In this document: piece by piece, positions 48,281-58,041 of the stretch
How the letters are laid out: every line of letters starts with the position of its first letter
How positions within the stretch are numbered: the stretch's first letter is position 1
DNA from: Paraburkholderia phenazinium
Lineage (GTDB): Bacteria; Pseudomonadota; Gammaproteobacteria; Burkholderiales; Burkholderiaceae
Assembly (NCBI RefSeq): GCF_900142845.1
Contig: NZ_FSRU01000002.1
Span: 248,001 to 312,000, forward strand
DNA length: 64,000 nt
Direction: 5' to 3'
The notes under the pieces: generated by a model
What the model saw: the letters and a program-made list of their open reading frames with translations, nothing else
Databases searched by the model: none
What the model was told of the DNA's origin: nothing
Translations under genes and position numbers: made by a program

Positions 48281-49621
48281 ATGCAAGCCACTGAAGCCAA
48301 TTTCGACGGGCTCGTCGGCCCGACGCACAACTACGCCGGCCTGTCGTTCGGCAACGTCGCGTCGCAGAACAACGAGAAGTCCGTCGCCAATCCGAAGGCC
48401 GCTGCGAAGCAGGGGCTGCGCAAGATGAAGCAGCTTGCCGACCTCGGTTTTCATCAGGGCGTGCTGCCGCCGCAGGAGCGGCCGTCGATGCGTCTGTTGC
48501 GCGAGCTCGGCTTTTCCGGCGACGACGCCACGGTTATCGCACGGGTCGCGAGGGATGCGCCCGAACTGCTCGCCGCAGCCAGTTCCGCCTCGGCGATGTG
48601 GACCGCGAATGCGGCCACGGTCAGCCCCTCCGCCGACACGCACGACGGCCGCGTGCATTTCACGCCAGCCAATCTGTGCAGCAAGCTGCACCGCGCGATC
48701 GAACACGAATCGACGCGCGGCACGCTGCGCGCGATCTTCGCGGACCGCGACCGTTTCGCCGTGCATGAAGCGCTGCCCGGCACGCCGGCGCTCGGCGACG
48801 AAGGCGCGGCCAATCACACGCGCTTCTGCGCGGAATATGGCGCACGTGGCGTGGAATTCTTCGTTTACGGCCGCAGCGAATATCGTCGCGGACCGGAGCC
48901 GAAGCGCTTTCCGGCGCGGCAGACCTTCGAGGCGAGCCGCGCGGTGGCGCAGCGTCATGGTCTTGCTGAAGCAACTACGGTCTACGCGCAGCAAAATCCC
49001 GACGTGATCGACGCAGGCGTGTTCCACAACGACGTGATCGCGGTCGGCAATCGCAACACGCTGTTTTGCCATGAACTCGCGTTCGTCGAGCAGAAAGCGG
49101 TGTACGACGATCTGCGCGCGAAGCTCACCCAGCTCGATGCGAAGTTCGACGTGATCGAAGTGCCGGACGCGCAAGTGAGCGTGTCGGATGCCGTCACGTC
49201 GTATCTGTTCAACAGCCAGTTGCTGACGCGTCCCGACGGCAAGCAGGTGCTGGTGGTGCCGCAGGAATGCCGCGAGAACGCGCGCGTCGCCGCGTATCTG
49301 GATAGCCTGACCTCGCGTAGCGGCCCGATCGACGACGTGCTGGTGTTCGATCTGCGCGAGAGCATGAAGAATGGCGGCGGCCCGGCGTGCCTGCGTCTGC
49401 GGGTGGTGCTGAGCGAGGCGGAACGCGCCGCGGTGACGCCTGGCGTATGGATCAACGACGCGCTGTTCGGCCACCTCGATGCATGGATCGAAAAGCACTA
49501 CCGCGATCGTCTCGCGCCAGCCGACCTGACCGATCCGAGCCTGCTGCGCGAATCGCGCACGGCGCTCGACGAACTGACGCAGATTCTCGGCCTGGGTTCG
49601 CTCTATGACTTCCAGCGCTGA
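48281..49621 (+). CDS. astB: N-succinylarginine dihydrolase
   Basis: A 446-residue enzyme of the amidinotransferase-like fold. The N-terminal [15 protein letters not shown] is diagnostic, and [10 protein letters not shown] contains the nucleophilic cysteine. It splits succinylarginine into succinylornithine, two ammonia and CO2, step two of the pathway. GAGG lies before the ATG. It lies 9 bp after astD, within the operon. Confidence 0.94.
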   Translation: MQATEANFDGLVGPTHNYAGLSFGNVASQNNEKSVANPKAAAKQGLRKMKQLADLGFHQGVLPPQERPSMRLLRELGFSGDDATVIARVARDAPELLAAASSASAMWTANAATVSPSADTHDGRVHFTPANLCSKLHRAIEHESTRGTLRAIFADRDRFAVHEALPGTPALGDEGAANHTRFCAEYGARGVEFFVYGRSEYRRGPEPKRFPARQTFEASRAVAQRHGLAEATTVYAQQNPDVIDAGVFHNDVIAVGNRNTLFCHELAFVEQKAVYDDLRAKLTQLDAKFDVIEVPDAQVSVSDAVTSYLFNSQLLTRPDGKQVLVVPQECRENARVAAYLDSLTSRSGPIDDVLVFDLRESMKNGGGPACLRLRVVLSEAERAAVTPGVWINDALFGHLDAWIEKHYRDRLAPADLTDPSLLRESRTALDELTQILGLGSLYDFQR

Positions 49622-49628
49622 GGCCGGC

Positions 49629-50657
49629 ATGAGCGCGCTACTGAGCGATTTTCTCGCGTATACGCTGGCCGGCACGCGTCCGGTAGAAGGTGACGCGCAC
49701 GGCGTCTGCGACAACGGCGTGCGGTGGACGTGGCTGGACGACGGCATCCTGCAACTCGAACCGGCTGCGGCTGCAGCGGCGGACGTGCGCAGCGTGCTCG
49801 CTTCGGCCGGCGTGCACGGCGATGAAACCGCGCCGATCGAATTGCTCTCGCGACTGGTGCGCGATATCGCAGCAGGGCAGGCGACGCTGGTCTGCCGTCT
49901 GCTGGTGATCCTCGGCAACGTCGAGGCGATGCGCGGCGCGTGCCGCTATCTCGACGACGACCTGAACCGCCTCTTCAGCGGCCGGCATGCCCAGGTGCCG
50001 CACAGTCACGAAGCGCCGCGTGCGGTGGCCCTGGAACGCGCGGCGACGCAGTTCTTCGCCGGCAGCTCGTATGCGCCCGGCGCGCGCTGGCATATCGACA
50101 TGCATACGGCCATCCGTGCGTCGGTGTTCGAGCAGTTCGCGCTGCTGCCGCATACCGGTGCGCCGCTGTCGCGCGCGATGTTCGAATGGTTGCGCGATGC
50201 CTCCATTGCCGCCGTGCTGCTGCACACCACGAAAGGCAACACGTATTCGCATTTCACCGCGCATGCGTGTGGCGCTGAGGCCTGCACGCTCGAACTTGGT
50301 AAGGTGCGGCCGTTCGGCCAGAACGATCTGACGCGTTTCGCGGGGACGGACAAGGCGCTGCGTCACCTGCTGGCGGGTGTCGAAGGCGATGCGGCGGCGC
50401 CGCTGCCGCGCGTGTTCACCGTGATCGACCAGATCACCAAGCAAAGCGACGCCTTCGAAATGCTGATCGCCGCGGACGTGGCGAATTTCACGCCGTACGA
50501 GCAGGGCACCTTGCTTGCACGCGATGGCGAGTACCGATATGCCGTGCGTCATGCGCAAGAGCGCATCGTGTTTCCGAATCCCACCGTGAAGCCTGGCTTG
50601 CGCGCCGGTTTGCTGGTGGTGGAGACGACCGAGGAAACGCTGGCCGCGCTTGCCTGA
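49629..50657 (+). CDS. astE: Succinylglutamate desuccinylase
   Basis: A 342-residue zinc carboxypeptidase-like enzyme. The zinc site is seen in V-H-G-D-E-T-A-P (His and Glu) and in W-H-I-D-M-H-T-A. It releases glutamate and succinate from N-succinylglutamate, the final step. The ATG at 49629 has GAGG just before it. An earlier in-frame ATG at 49605 lies inside astB and has no ribosome binding site. A 10-bp tandem duplication sits on the stop codon. Confidence 0.92.
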   Translation: MSALLSDFLAYTLAGTRPVEGDAHGVCDNGVRWTWLDDGILQLEPAAAAAADVRSVLASAGVHGDETAPIELLSRLVRDIAAGQATLVCRLLVILGNVEAMRGACRYLDDDLNRLFSGRHAQVPHSHEAPRAVALERAATQFFAGSSYAPGARWHIDMHTAIRASVFEQFALLPHTGAPLSRAMFEWLRDASIAAVLLHTTKGNTYSHFTAHACGAEACTLELGKVRPFGQNDLTRFAGTDKALRHLLAGVEGDAAAPLPRVFTVIDQITKQSDAFEMLIAADVANFTPYEQGTLLARDGEYRYAVRHAQERIVFPNPTVKPGLRAGLLVVETTEETLAALA

Positions 50658-50829
50658 GCTTGCCTGAGCGAGCCGCGTCCACCCGCCGACCCTGTACAAT
50701 CCCGCCCTCGCGGCGGCTGCGCTGCACCACGTCGGCCGCGTGAGTTTGAATCGCAGCTTCGGCGCTGCAGTCATGCAGCGCAGATTCAACTCTGTTTGAT
50801 TTCATACCAGTAGAAGAGGAAGACACCGA

Positions 50830-51624
50830 ATGAAAATGAATTGGCGAAACATGGCCGCGCTGGCAGTTTTTGCGTCGGCAACCGCAGCAGCAGGCAGCGC
50901 ATCGGCAGCCGACATCAAGGAAATCCGCTTTGGCGTCGAAGCGTCCTATGCTCCGTTCGAATCGAAGACGCCGGCCGGTGAACTGCAAGGCTTCGACATC
51001 GATATCGGCAATGCGGTGTGCGCCAAGCTCAAGGCGAAATGCGTGTGGGTCGAGAACTCGTTCGACGGCCTGATCCCCGCGTTGCAGGCCCGCAAGTTCA
51101 ACGCGATCAACTCGGACATGACCATCACCGAGCAGCGCCGCGAAGCGATCGACTTCACCGATCCGATTTACACGATCCCCAACCAGATGATCGCGAAGAA
51201 GGGCAGCGGCCTGCTGCCGACGCCGGCATCGCTGAAGGGCAAGCACGTGGGCGTGCTGCAAGGCACGATCCAGGAGACCTACGCCAAGGCTATCTGGGCG
51301 CCGGCCGGTGTCGACGTCGTGCCGTATCAGACGCAGGACCAGATCTACGCCGACCTGGCCTCGGGTCGTCTGGATGCCGCGTTCCAGGACGCTGAAGCCG
51401 CGTCGAAGGGCTTCCTGACCCGTCCGCAAGGTGCGGGCTTCGAATTCGCCGGCCCACCGGTCAGCGACGCGAAGCTGCTGGGCGGCGGCGTCGGCTTTGG
51501 TATCCGCAAGGGTGACAAGGCGCTGAAGGACGCGCTCAACGAGGCGCTCAAGGAGCTGAAGGCGGACGGTACGATCGACCGCTTTGCGGCGAAGTACTTC
51601 AGCGTCAAGGTCGTGCTGAAGTAA
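50830..51624 (+). CDS. Basic amino acid ABC transporter periplasmic binding protein (HisJ/ArgT-type)
   Basis: A 264-residue exported protein with a clear signal peptide (cleaved near A-S-A-A). The E-A-S-Y-A-P-F-E-S-K and D-F-T-D-P-I-Y segments are typical of the Lys/Arg/Orn/His binders. It lies 172 bp after astE, about 8.7 kb from its likely partners hisQMP at the other end of the locus. GAGGAAG precedes the ATG. Arginine/ornithine is the likely ligand by context. Confidence 0.87.
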   Translation: MKMNWRNMAALAVFASATAAAGSASAADIKEIRFGVEASYAPFESKTPAGELQGFDIDIGNAVCAKLKAKCVWVENSFDGLIPALQARKFNAINSDMTITEQRREAIDFTDPIYTIPNQMIAKKGSGLLPTPASLKGKHVGVLQGTIQETYAKAIWAPAGVDVVPYQTQDQIYADLASGRLDAAFQDAEAASKGFLTRPQGAGFEFAGPPVSDAKLLGGGVGFGIRKGDKALKDALNEALKELKADGTIDRFAAKYFSVKVVLK

Positions 51625-51706
51625 CGATGCAGGCATTACGCGTCACGAGGTGACCCGCTTGCAAGGCGGCGCGCGTATGCGCCGCTCACAAGCTGCAGGA
51701 TGGATC

Positions 51707-51738
51707 GAAGCCGGCCGCTGATGCGGCCGGTTTCGTTT
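51707..51738 (+). terminator. Rho-independent terminator after the binding-protein gene
   Basis: GAAGCCGGCCGC pairs with GCGGCCGGTTTC (one G-T pair) around a TGAT loop, followed by GTTT. It lies 82 bases after the stop codon and before the convergent acetoacetate decarboxylase gene. Confidence 0.7.
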
Positions 51739-51802
51739 GCGGCGGCAGCGGATGGGCACGTCGGCCGCTGCTTTTGATGTGTCCGCGTTTTGCGGATTCA
51801 GA

Positions 51803-52540
51803 CTACTTCAGATAATCGAACGCGACTTCACCAAGGCCGAGCGTCAAATCCGCGAGCAGGTGGCGGGCTTCGACAATCTCGAGTACCGGCAATTCGGCAA
51901 CCGGCGCCAGCGCATGGGGCGAAAGTTGCAGCGAGGCGGGGCCGGTCCATGCGCCCTTGAGGTCGATATCCTGCAGGTAATAGCGGACCAGTTCGCAGAC
52001 GCGCGGCGAACCGTCGACGTGCGGCACGACCTTCAGCAGGAAGTTCGGCGCTTCCAGACGCTTCTTCTGCTGCACGAGATCGAGCTGGCGATGCTTGTAG
52101 CCCATCGTGCCGGTGGCGATGCGCACGGGACCGTAGTCGAGCGTGCCGACCAGCGTGTCGGTATGCACTTCGAGTACCGGCTTGGCCAGCTTCTTCGGAA
52201 AGCCCCACAGTTCGCGGCCGCCGGCGATGGGCGGATGGTCGTCGAGATACATGGCCAGCGTATAGCTGCCGGCGACACCGTTGTAGGAGACCGGAATCAC
52301 CTGGCCGCTCTCCGTGTAGTCGCCGAAGCCGGTCGAATCGGGCATGCGGATGAATTCGTAATGCACTAGCGGCTCGCCCACCTGCAGCGGCTCGGGCACA
52401 ACGGCGCGCAGTTTGTCCGGGTCGGTGCGGTAGGTGATGATCAGAAATTCGCGGTTGATGAACCGGTAGGGGCCGATCGGGAACGCCGGGCTCGTAATCG
52501 GCATGGCGAAGGCATTGGACAGCACGCTTTTGACATCCAT
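51803..52540 (-). CDS. adc: Acetoacetate decarboxylase
   Basis: A 245-residue enzyme that converts acetoacetate to acetone and CO2. The family signature E-L-W-G-F-P-K-K-L holds the lysine that forms the Schiff base, and the preceding R-x-Y-x-D-P-D-K-L segment is also typical. The start at 52540 is set by the AAGGA site six bases upstream; the frame is open much further but without homology. It stands alone, next to HDOD genes without clear link. Confidence 0.9.
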   Translation of the reverse strand: MDVKSVLSNAFAMPITSPAFPIGPYRFINREFLIITYRTDPDKLRAVVPEPLQVGEPLVHYEFIRMPDSTGFGDYTESGQVIPVSYNGVAGSYTLAMYLDDHPPIAGGRELWGFPKKLAKPVLEVHTDTLVGTLDYGPVRIATGTMGYKHRQLDLVQQKKRLEAPNFLLKVVPHVDGSPRVCELVRYYLQDIDLKGAWTGPASLQLSPHALAPVAELPVLEIVEARHLLADLTLGLGEVAFDYLK

Positions 52541-52831
52541 GGTTTTTCCTTGGTGGTTAAACGCGGGTTGGAACGCTTCTGACTTCTGCACTGCACAAGA
52601 GTATCGTCGATTCGCCGCTTGCCGGCAGCGTCGAATTGAGAATTGAATATTTTTGGAAAATGACGGCTTGTCACGCCTGAGCCCAGCGGCCTGCGCTAAA
52701 ATTGTCAAACGTCGTAAAGCGGCGTCGTACGGCGTTTGCAGCCGTGTTCCGGGTCTAATTTCGGACGCGATCACGCCGCATGCCAGAACAGAAAACAGCA
52801 GTGAGCGCAGGGCGCTTATCGGGGGAGTGGA

Positions 52832-54229
52832 ATGACCAGCAACGAAGTCGACGATCCTAACCGGGGCGGCGCGACATCCGGCGGGACGGACGGCGTACCA
52901 GTCAAGGCCTGTTTCGCCCGTCAGCCGATTCTCGATCGGGACGGCATGCTGTGCGGCTTCGAACTCAAGCTGCATTGCGTGCCTGAAGCGCCGGCAGGCG
53001 AGGGCGCGGCCCATGCGCCGGCCAGGCCTGCGGACGCGAACGCGAATACCGCCGAGGCGCCGCAACCAGGCGCCGCCGTCGTGCTTTCGTTGACGCAGTC
53101 GGTGGTCCGCGCACTGCTGAATTCAGGTGTGCGCGGCGCGCTGGCCGGTCACCCCGGTTATCTGGACGTGAGCCGCGAGATGCTGTTCGACGACGCGCTC
53201 GAACTCGTGCCGGCCGAGCGCTTCATGTTCGAAATCCAGCCCGATATCGAAGTGGACGATGCCCTGATTGCGCGCATCGTCGTGCTGCACGCGCGGCGTT
53301 ACCGCTTCGTGCTCGACGCCGTGGTCATCCCCAACGACACCTTCGCCCGTCTGCTGCCGTATGCCGAGGGCGTGAAGATCGATTTCCCGCAGATCTCGCG
53401 GGCCTTGCTGCCGAAGCTCGCCACCGTGCTGAAGTCGGCGGGCAAGTTGCTGATTGCGGCGGGCATCGACATCCAAACGGATTTCGAAACCGCGCTCAAT
53501 CTGGGCTTCGACAAGTTTCAGGGTTATTTCTTTGCCCGTGCTCACACCGCGACGCTGCGGCGCGTGAGTGCGCCGCGTCACGCGTTGCTGAACCTGCTGC
53601 AGTTGCTGGCCGGCGACCCGACGGTCGCGCAACTCGAAGCCGAACTGAAGCTGAACCCGGTGCTGGTGATGCACCTGATGAAGCTGGCCAATTCGAGCGG
53701 CCTCGCGGTCGGCCACAAGGTGACGACGCTGCGCGAGGCGATCAACGCGACCGGCACGAACCGGATTGCCCGCTGGACGCAACTGCTGCTGTATGCGGAC
53801 GGCCGCAAGGTCGCGCTGGAAGACGATCCCTTGCTGCAACTGGCCGCCACTCGCGCGCGCTTCATGGAACTGGCCGTGCTGCGCCTGCCGGAAGCCGGCC
53901 GCGACGAAGCCGATGCGGCATTCCTGACCGGGGTGTTTTCGTTCGTGGATGCGGTGTTCGGCGGTTCGCTGGAAAACACGCTCAACGTGCTGACCTTGTC
54001 GAAGCCGATCCAGGCGGCGATCCTGCACCGCGAAGGTGTGCTGGGCTTGCTGTTGTCCGCCGTGGATGCGCTCGAGCGCGGGGCGTGGACGGAGATCGAA
54101 GCCGCATGCGTGCGGCTCGCGCCGTTGACGGTGAGCGAAGTCGCGGAGCTTGGGCTGGCCGCGGCGGCGTGGGCAGGCGTTGCAGATCGCAGCGCCGAGG
54201 CAAAAGGCTTGGAGCGTATCGAGGATTAA
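52832..54229 (+). CDS. EAL-like/HDOD signalling protein (YuxH/CdgJ type), degenerate EAL
   Basis: A 465-residue protein: EAL-like domain (about 28-240) and HDOD domain (about 250-440). The F-A-R-Q-P-I-L-D-R and F-Q-G-Y-F-F-A-R motifs mark the YuxH/CdgJ family. The E-A-L metal motif is replaced by F-E-L, and the D-D-F-G catalytic motif by L-D-A-V, so it should not hydrolyse c-di-GMP. An inserted Ala/Pro-rich loop lies at about 50-80. It is probably a c-di-GMP or protein-interaction sensor. The family is tied to motility control. GGAG lies before the ATG. Confidence 0.82.
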   Translation: MTSNEVDDPNRGGATSGGTDGVPVKACFARQPILDRDGMLCGFELKLHCVPEAPAGEGAAHAPARPADANANTAEAPQPGAAVVLSLTQSVVRALLNSGVRGALAGHPGYLDVSREMLFDDALELVPAERFMFEIQPDIEVDDALIARIVVLHARRYRFVLDAVVIPNDTFARLLPYAEGVKIDFPQISRALLPKLATVLKSAGKLLIAAGIDIQTDFETALNLGFDKFQGYFFARAHTATLRRVSAPRHALLNLLQLLAGDPTVAQLEAELKLNPVLVMHLMKLANSSGLAVGHKVTTLREAINATGTNRIARWTQLLLYADGRKVALEDDPLLQLAATRARFMELAVLRLPEAGRDEADAAFLTGVFSFVDAVFGGSLENTLNVLTLSKPIQAAILHREGVLGLLLSAVDALERGAWTEIEAACVRLAPLTVSEVAELGLAAAAWAGVADRSAEAKGLERIED

Positions 54230-54353
54230 CCCGGGAGGATTAATCTCGGAGGACTGACCCGGAGGATTCGCTCCGGCAGTCCAGCGAAGGGGGCCGCGTC
54301 CGGGTTTCGGTGCGCGGCGCTGCAGTCCGGTGGTGACCGGGCTGCTTACCCCT

Positions 54354-55811
54354 TCACAGCATCTCCATCTCCTGCATCGGCGCGTGGGAAAAAAAACGCC
54401 CTAACTCCCGCGCCAGTTCATTCAAGGCCGCCATCTCTCCCTGCGAAATCCGCCGCGCCTCGTCGGCCTGGCACCAGTCGCCATACAGCAGCGCGACGGT
54501 CGACTGATTTTCGCCCATCACCGGCAGCAGCACGAACGAACGGGTATCGGCGAAGCTGCGCCGGAACCACTCCGGCAGGCGCGCCACCATCTTCGGGTCG
54601 CGGGCATTTTCTATAAAGATGCCCACCGAGTTGGCAATGGCGAGATGAAACACGTCGGGCTCGAACGCCGTATTGAACGACAGACCCGGCAACGCAGCCT
54701 CGATCTTCGGACCGAAGCCCATGCGCGCCTTGAACATGCCGCTGCTGTGCCGCACGAACATCACGGTGCGCGCGAAGCCGAGACCCGCATGCACCGTTTC
54801 GGACGCGAGCGCGAGCGCGGCCGAGAGCGCACTATCGGATTTCAGCGCGCGCAGATCTTCGACGCCCGCGCTGATGCGCGCCTCGGGGTCGAGCGCTTCG
54901 CGGGCGATCGCATCGGCGTTGGCGCGCAGCTCGACAATCTCGCGCATCACGCCTTCGCCGTCTTCTTCGCGGGCGAGCGCGACGCTCATCTCCACCAGCA
55001 CGTCCGGGTCGGTGTTCAGGGCCCGGCCGTAGCGGAGCGCGAGCTCGGCGATGCGCGCCTCGCGCTGCCAGTCGGGCATGTTCGGCGTGGTCAGGACGCT
55101 CGCGACGTCGGTGGAGTAGTTGGTGATGGCGCGCAGCCACAGCACCTGCTTCGGCTCGTCGGTGTCATGCGGGTCGAACTCGCCCATGCCGGCGCGGATC
55201 ATCTCCGGCAGGCGCCAGCGTACCGCGGCTTCCGCGCCGATCTCGTCGAAGGTGACGCCGAGCACGGCGGCGCAGGCCTCCGCTTCGTCGACATTGGTTT
55301 CGATCTGGCGGCGGATCTGATCCCATTCGGTGTCGAGATAGAACACCACCAGCAGCTTGCCGATCTGCCGCATCAGCGTGCAGACCACCGCTTCTTCGCC
55401 GGCGCGCAGGTCGCCGCGCTCGGTGAGCTTGCGGGCCACACAGCCCGACAGCAGGGTGCGGTTCAGTTCGAGCTTCGCGTCGATCCGGCGCGGCACGCTG
55501 TGATGGAAGTGATCAACGATCTTCAGGCCGACCACGAGGTGACCGACCGCGTCCATGCCGAGCACCATCAGGGCGCGCGACACGGTGGTGATATTGCCGC
55601 CGAAGGCCATGTACATCGCCGAGTTGGCGAGGCGCAGCACCTTCTGGGTCAACGCAAAATCCGACAGCACGACCTGCACGAGACCCGAGAAGTCGAGATC
55701 GTCGTTGTTCATTGCAGCCATGGTTGTGCGCAGCGATTGCGACAGCATGGGGAAATCGCCGCGCTCGCTCATTCGAGACCAGAGCCTGTCGAGCACCGCT
55801 GCCTTTACCAT
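54354..55811 (-). CDS. HDOD-domain signalling protein with GAF-like C-terminus
   Basis: A 485-residue protein: an HDOD domain (about 15-210; the HD metal residues are not conserved) and a C-terminal region (about 330-480) that resembles a GAF sensor. A linker of about 100 residues joins them. HDOD proteins are scaffolds in signalling and stress pathways. It lies between the EAL-like/HDOD gene and the GGDEF-EAL gene. It ends 125 bp from the convergent 52832 gene. Confidence 0.78.
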   Translation of the reverse strand: MVKAAVLDRLWSRMSERGDFPMLSQSLRTTMAAMNNDDLDFSGLVQVVLSDFALTQKVLRLANSAMYMAFGGNITTVSRALMVLGMDAVGHLVVGLKIVDHFHHSVPRRIDAKLELNRTLLSGCVARKLTERGDLRAGEEAVVCTLMRQIGKLLVVFYLDTEWDQIRRQIETNVDEAEACAAVLGVTFDEIGAEAAVRWRLPEMIRAGMGEFDPHDTDEPKQVLWLRAITNYSTDVASVLTTPNMPDWQREARIAELALRYGRALNTDPDVLVEMSVALAREEDGEGVMREIVELRANADAIAREALDPEARISAGVEDLRALKSDSALSAALALASETVHAGLGFARTVMFVRHSSGMFKARMGFGPKIEAALPGLSFNTAFEPDVFHLAIANSVGIFIENARDPKMVARLPEWFRRSFADTRSFVLLPVMGENQSTVALLYGDWCQADEARRISQGEMAALNELARELGRFFSHAPMQEMEML

Positions 55812-55905
55812 GTGAATCCCGCTAAAGCCATACCTGTTCCAGTGAGTGGCAGACCGGCGCGAAGCCGGTGTGCGATGCGCAAACGCCTGTTCTGCCGGGG
55901 CTGCA

Positions 55906-57720
55906 TCAGGCCGCTTCGTGCAGATGCAAGGTGCGCGCCTCGAAGCGCTGCGCCAGTTCCTCGGATGGCAACGCCTTGCAGACGAGCCAGCCCTGAATAT
56001 GATCGCATCCCATCTCGGTCAGGAGCGTGCGCTGTGCTTCGGTTTCCACGCCTTCCGCGACCAGTTCCAGGTCGAGTGTCTGCGCAAGACCGACGACCGC
56101 GCTAACGATTGCCTGATCGTTCCGGGAGGTTAGCAGATTCTCGACAAAACTCCGGTCGATCTTCAGCTTGGCGAGCGGGAATCGTTGCAGGTACGCGAGA
56201 CTCGAGTAGCCGGTGCCGAAGTCGTCGACCGCAAACCGGATGCCCATGGCGGTCAGGTCTTCGAGCAGCCCCTTGGCATGCGCCGGGTCGTGCATCAGCA
56301 GGCTTTCGGTGATCTCGAACACGAGGCGGCGCGGGTCGATCCCGGTCAGCGCGATCGCTTCGTGCACGCTGTCCTTGAAACGCGGGTCGCGGAACTGCTG
56401 CGGCGACACGTTGACCGCGACGTACTGGAGCTTGATGCCGCGGGCGTCCCACTGGATCAACTGCATGCAGGCGATCTTGAGCACCCAGTTGCCGAGGTAG
56501 TTGATGAGGCCGACGGACTCCGCGAGCGGAATGAACATTGACGGCGGCACCAGTCCATGCACCGGATGCAGCCAGCGGATCAGCGCCTCGACTCCCACCA
56601 CGCCGTGGCTCTGGCTGCTGGTGATGGGCTGGAAGTGCAGCGAGAACTCGCCGTTGCGCACGCCGTCGTAGAGGTCGGCTTCCAGCTTCAGGCGTTCGGC
56701 GTCGGCCGGGTTGTCGTCCGGCACGTAGAACGCCAGCGTGTTGCCGCCGGCCGCCTTGGCCTGCAGCAGGGCATGGTCGGCCCAGCGCAGCAGGTGATTG
56801 TCGCGCGCGGCGGTGTCGTTGGCGTGATGCACGTCGGGATAGAGCGCAATGCCGATGCTCGCCGACAGGTGCACCTGCTGGCCCTTGAACACGTACGGTT
56901 GCTGGATCGCGGTGAGCAGGCGCCGGGCCAGCGCTTCGGCGGCGGCGACAGCGTCGGTGCGGCTCGCCGCCGCCGGCACCAGGATGGCGAACTCGTCGCT
57001 CGCCACCCGGGCGATCTTTTCGCCCTGGGTCGCGGTATTGGACAGCCGGCGCGCCGTGTCGCGCAGCATCTCGTCGCCGGCGTCGTAGCCGAGCGCGCGG
57101 TTCACGCGCTGGTAATCGTCGATGTCGAGCAGCAGCAGGGCGGCGGGCGTACCGTGCGCGTCGGCTTGCTGCTGGGCGTCGAGCAGGGCCGGCACCAGCG
57201 CGGACTGATTGGCGAGGCCCGTCAGGCGGTCGTGATGCAGCGCGTGCGTGAGGCGCTCTTCGGTGGCGCGCCAGGCGGAGACGTCGAAGCCGGCAATTGC
57301 GAAGCCTTCGATGCCGTTATGGCTGCTGCGCACGACGCGCAACTCGACGGTGACCGGGTAGGTCAGCGACTTGATCAGGTCGAGCGTGGTTTTTTCGACG
57401 CCGCCGGTGGCCGACGCGCGGGCCAGCAGCGTGTCGAGGCGTTCGATGTCGGCGGGGGCGACCAGGTCGTGCAGGGTGATGGTTTGCAAATATTCGCGGT
57501 GGTAGCCGATAAAGCGCAGGCTCGCCTCGGACACGTAGAGGAAGTGCAACTCCCGGTCGACGTGGGCCAGCAGGTCGACCGCACCGACGGCCTGCTCGAG
57601 GGGCGAGCGGCTGGCGCTCGGCTGGGGTAAGCCGTCCGCGCGGCGGCCTAACGCACGGACCCGGTCAATGACCGTGCGCAAGGAGCCCCGGCGGGGCGCG
57701 GTGATCCTGTTCGCTTCCAT
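55906..57720 (-). CDS. PAS-GGDEF-EAL protein; GGDEF degenerate, EAL apparently active
   Basis: A 604-residue cytoplasmic protein: a PAS-like domain (about 45-150), GGDEF (about 160-330) and EAL (about 345-595). The GGDEF signature reads A-S-D-E-F, so cyclase activity is unlikely. The EAL domain has E-A-L-I-R-W, D-D-F-G-T-G-Y-S and K-I-D intact, consistent with a c-di-GMP phosphodiesterase. ATG 57720 is preferred to a TTG five codons earlier, which has no proper spacing. It is divergent from the gene at 58042. Confidence 0.87.
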   Translation of the reverse strand: MEANRITAPRRGSLRTVIDRVRALGRRADGLPQPSASRSPLEQAVGAVDLLAHVDRELHFLYVSEASLRFIGYHREYLQTITLHDLVAPADIERLDTLLARASATGGVEKTTLDLIKSLTYPVTVELRVVRSSHNGIEGFAIAGFDVSAWRATEERLTHALHHDRLTGLANQSALVPALLDAQQQADAHGTPAALLLLDIDDYQRVNRALGYDAGDEMLRDTARRLSNTATQGEKIARVASDEFAILVPAAASRTDAVAAAEALARRLLTAIQQPYVFKGQQVHLSASIGIALYPDVHHANDTAARDNHLLRWADHALLQAKAAGGNTLAFYVPDDNPADAERLKLEADLYDGVRNGEFSLHFQPITSSQSHGVVGVEALIRWLHPVHGLVPPSMFIPLAESVGLINYLGNWVLKIACMQLIQWDARGIKLQYVAVNVSPQQFRDPRFKDSVHEAIALTGIDPRRLVFEITESLLMHDPAHAKGLLEDLTAMGIRFAVDDFGTGYSSLAYLQRFPLAKLKIDRSFVENLLTSRNDQAIVSAVVGLAQTLDLELVAEGVETEAQRTLLTEMGCDHIQGWLVCKALPSEELAQRFEARTLHLHEAA

Positions 57721-58041
57721 GTTTCTCGCTGGCAACCTGTGTTCGTCTGCAGGCGGTACGGCTCACTTCCGCCGGCCCGGCACGGATGGCCGGGAGGTAT
57801 GAAGCCGCCTATCAGAACGAGATAACGACCTATTTGGCAAAATCTTTAGCGGTTACTGCAAAAGTTACGGTAAAAAAACTCAATGTAATGATTGACGCTT
57901 CCGGTGCCCGACCGATGCCTTGCGGATTCAGTTAAAGTGGCGCGGTTGGCTGTCCGTTATTGATAGCAAGCCTGACCTCGAAGCGGCCGTGGCAAACCGC
58001 GTCCGTTGAGCAGCCTTTCTGAATTCATGCACCGATGAGCC
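57721..58041. other. Divergent promoter region of two c-di-GMP genes
   Basis: About 320 bp between the GGDEF-EAL gene and the EAL-like/HDOD gene. The part 57835-57895 is rich in A and T. A TAAAG-N14-GTCCGTTA element near 57935 has only partial resemblance to a sigma-28 (flagellar) promoter. No gene is supported. Confidence 0.45.

Noticed and set aside
50648..50667. Tandem 10-bp duplication GCTTGCCTGA at the astE stop codon
   Set aside because: It does not change the reading frame or the stop position and looks like ordinary replication slippage.
57930..57965. Possible sigma-28 promoter TAAAG-N14-GTCCGTTA before the second EAL-like/HDOD gene
   Set aside because: Only about half of the -10 bases match GCCGATAA, and no matching element is found before the paralogue at 52832.
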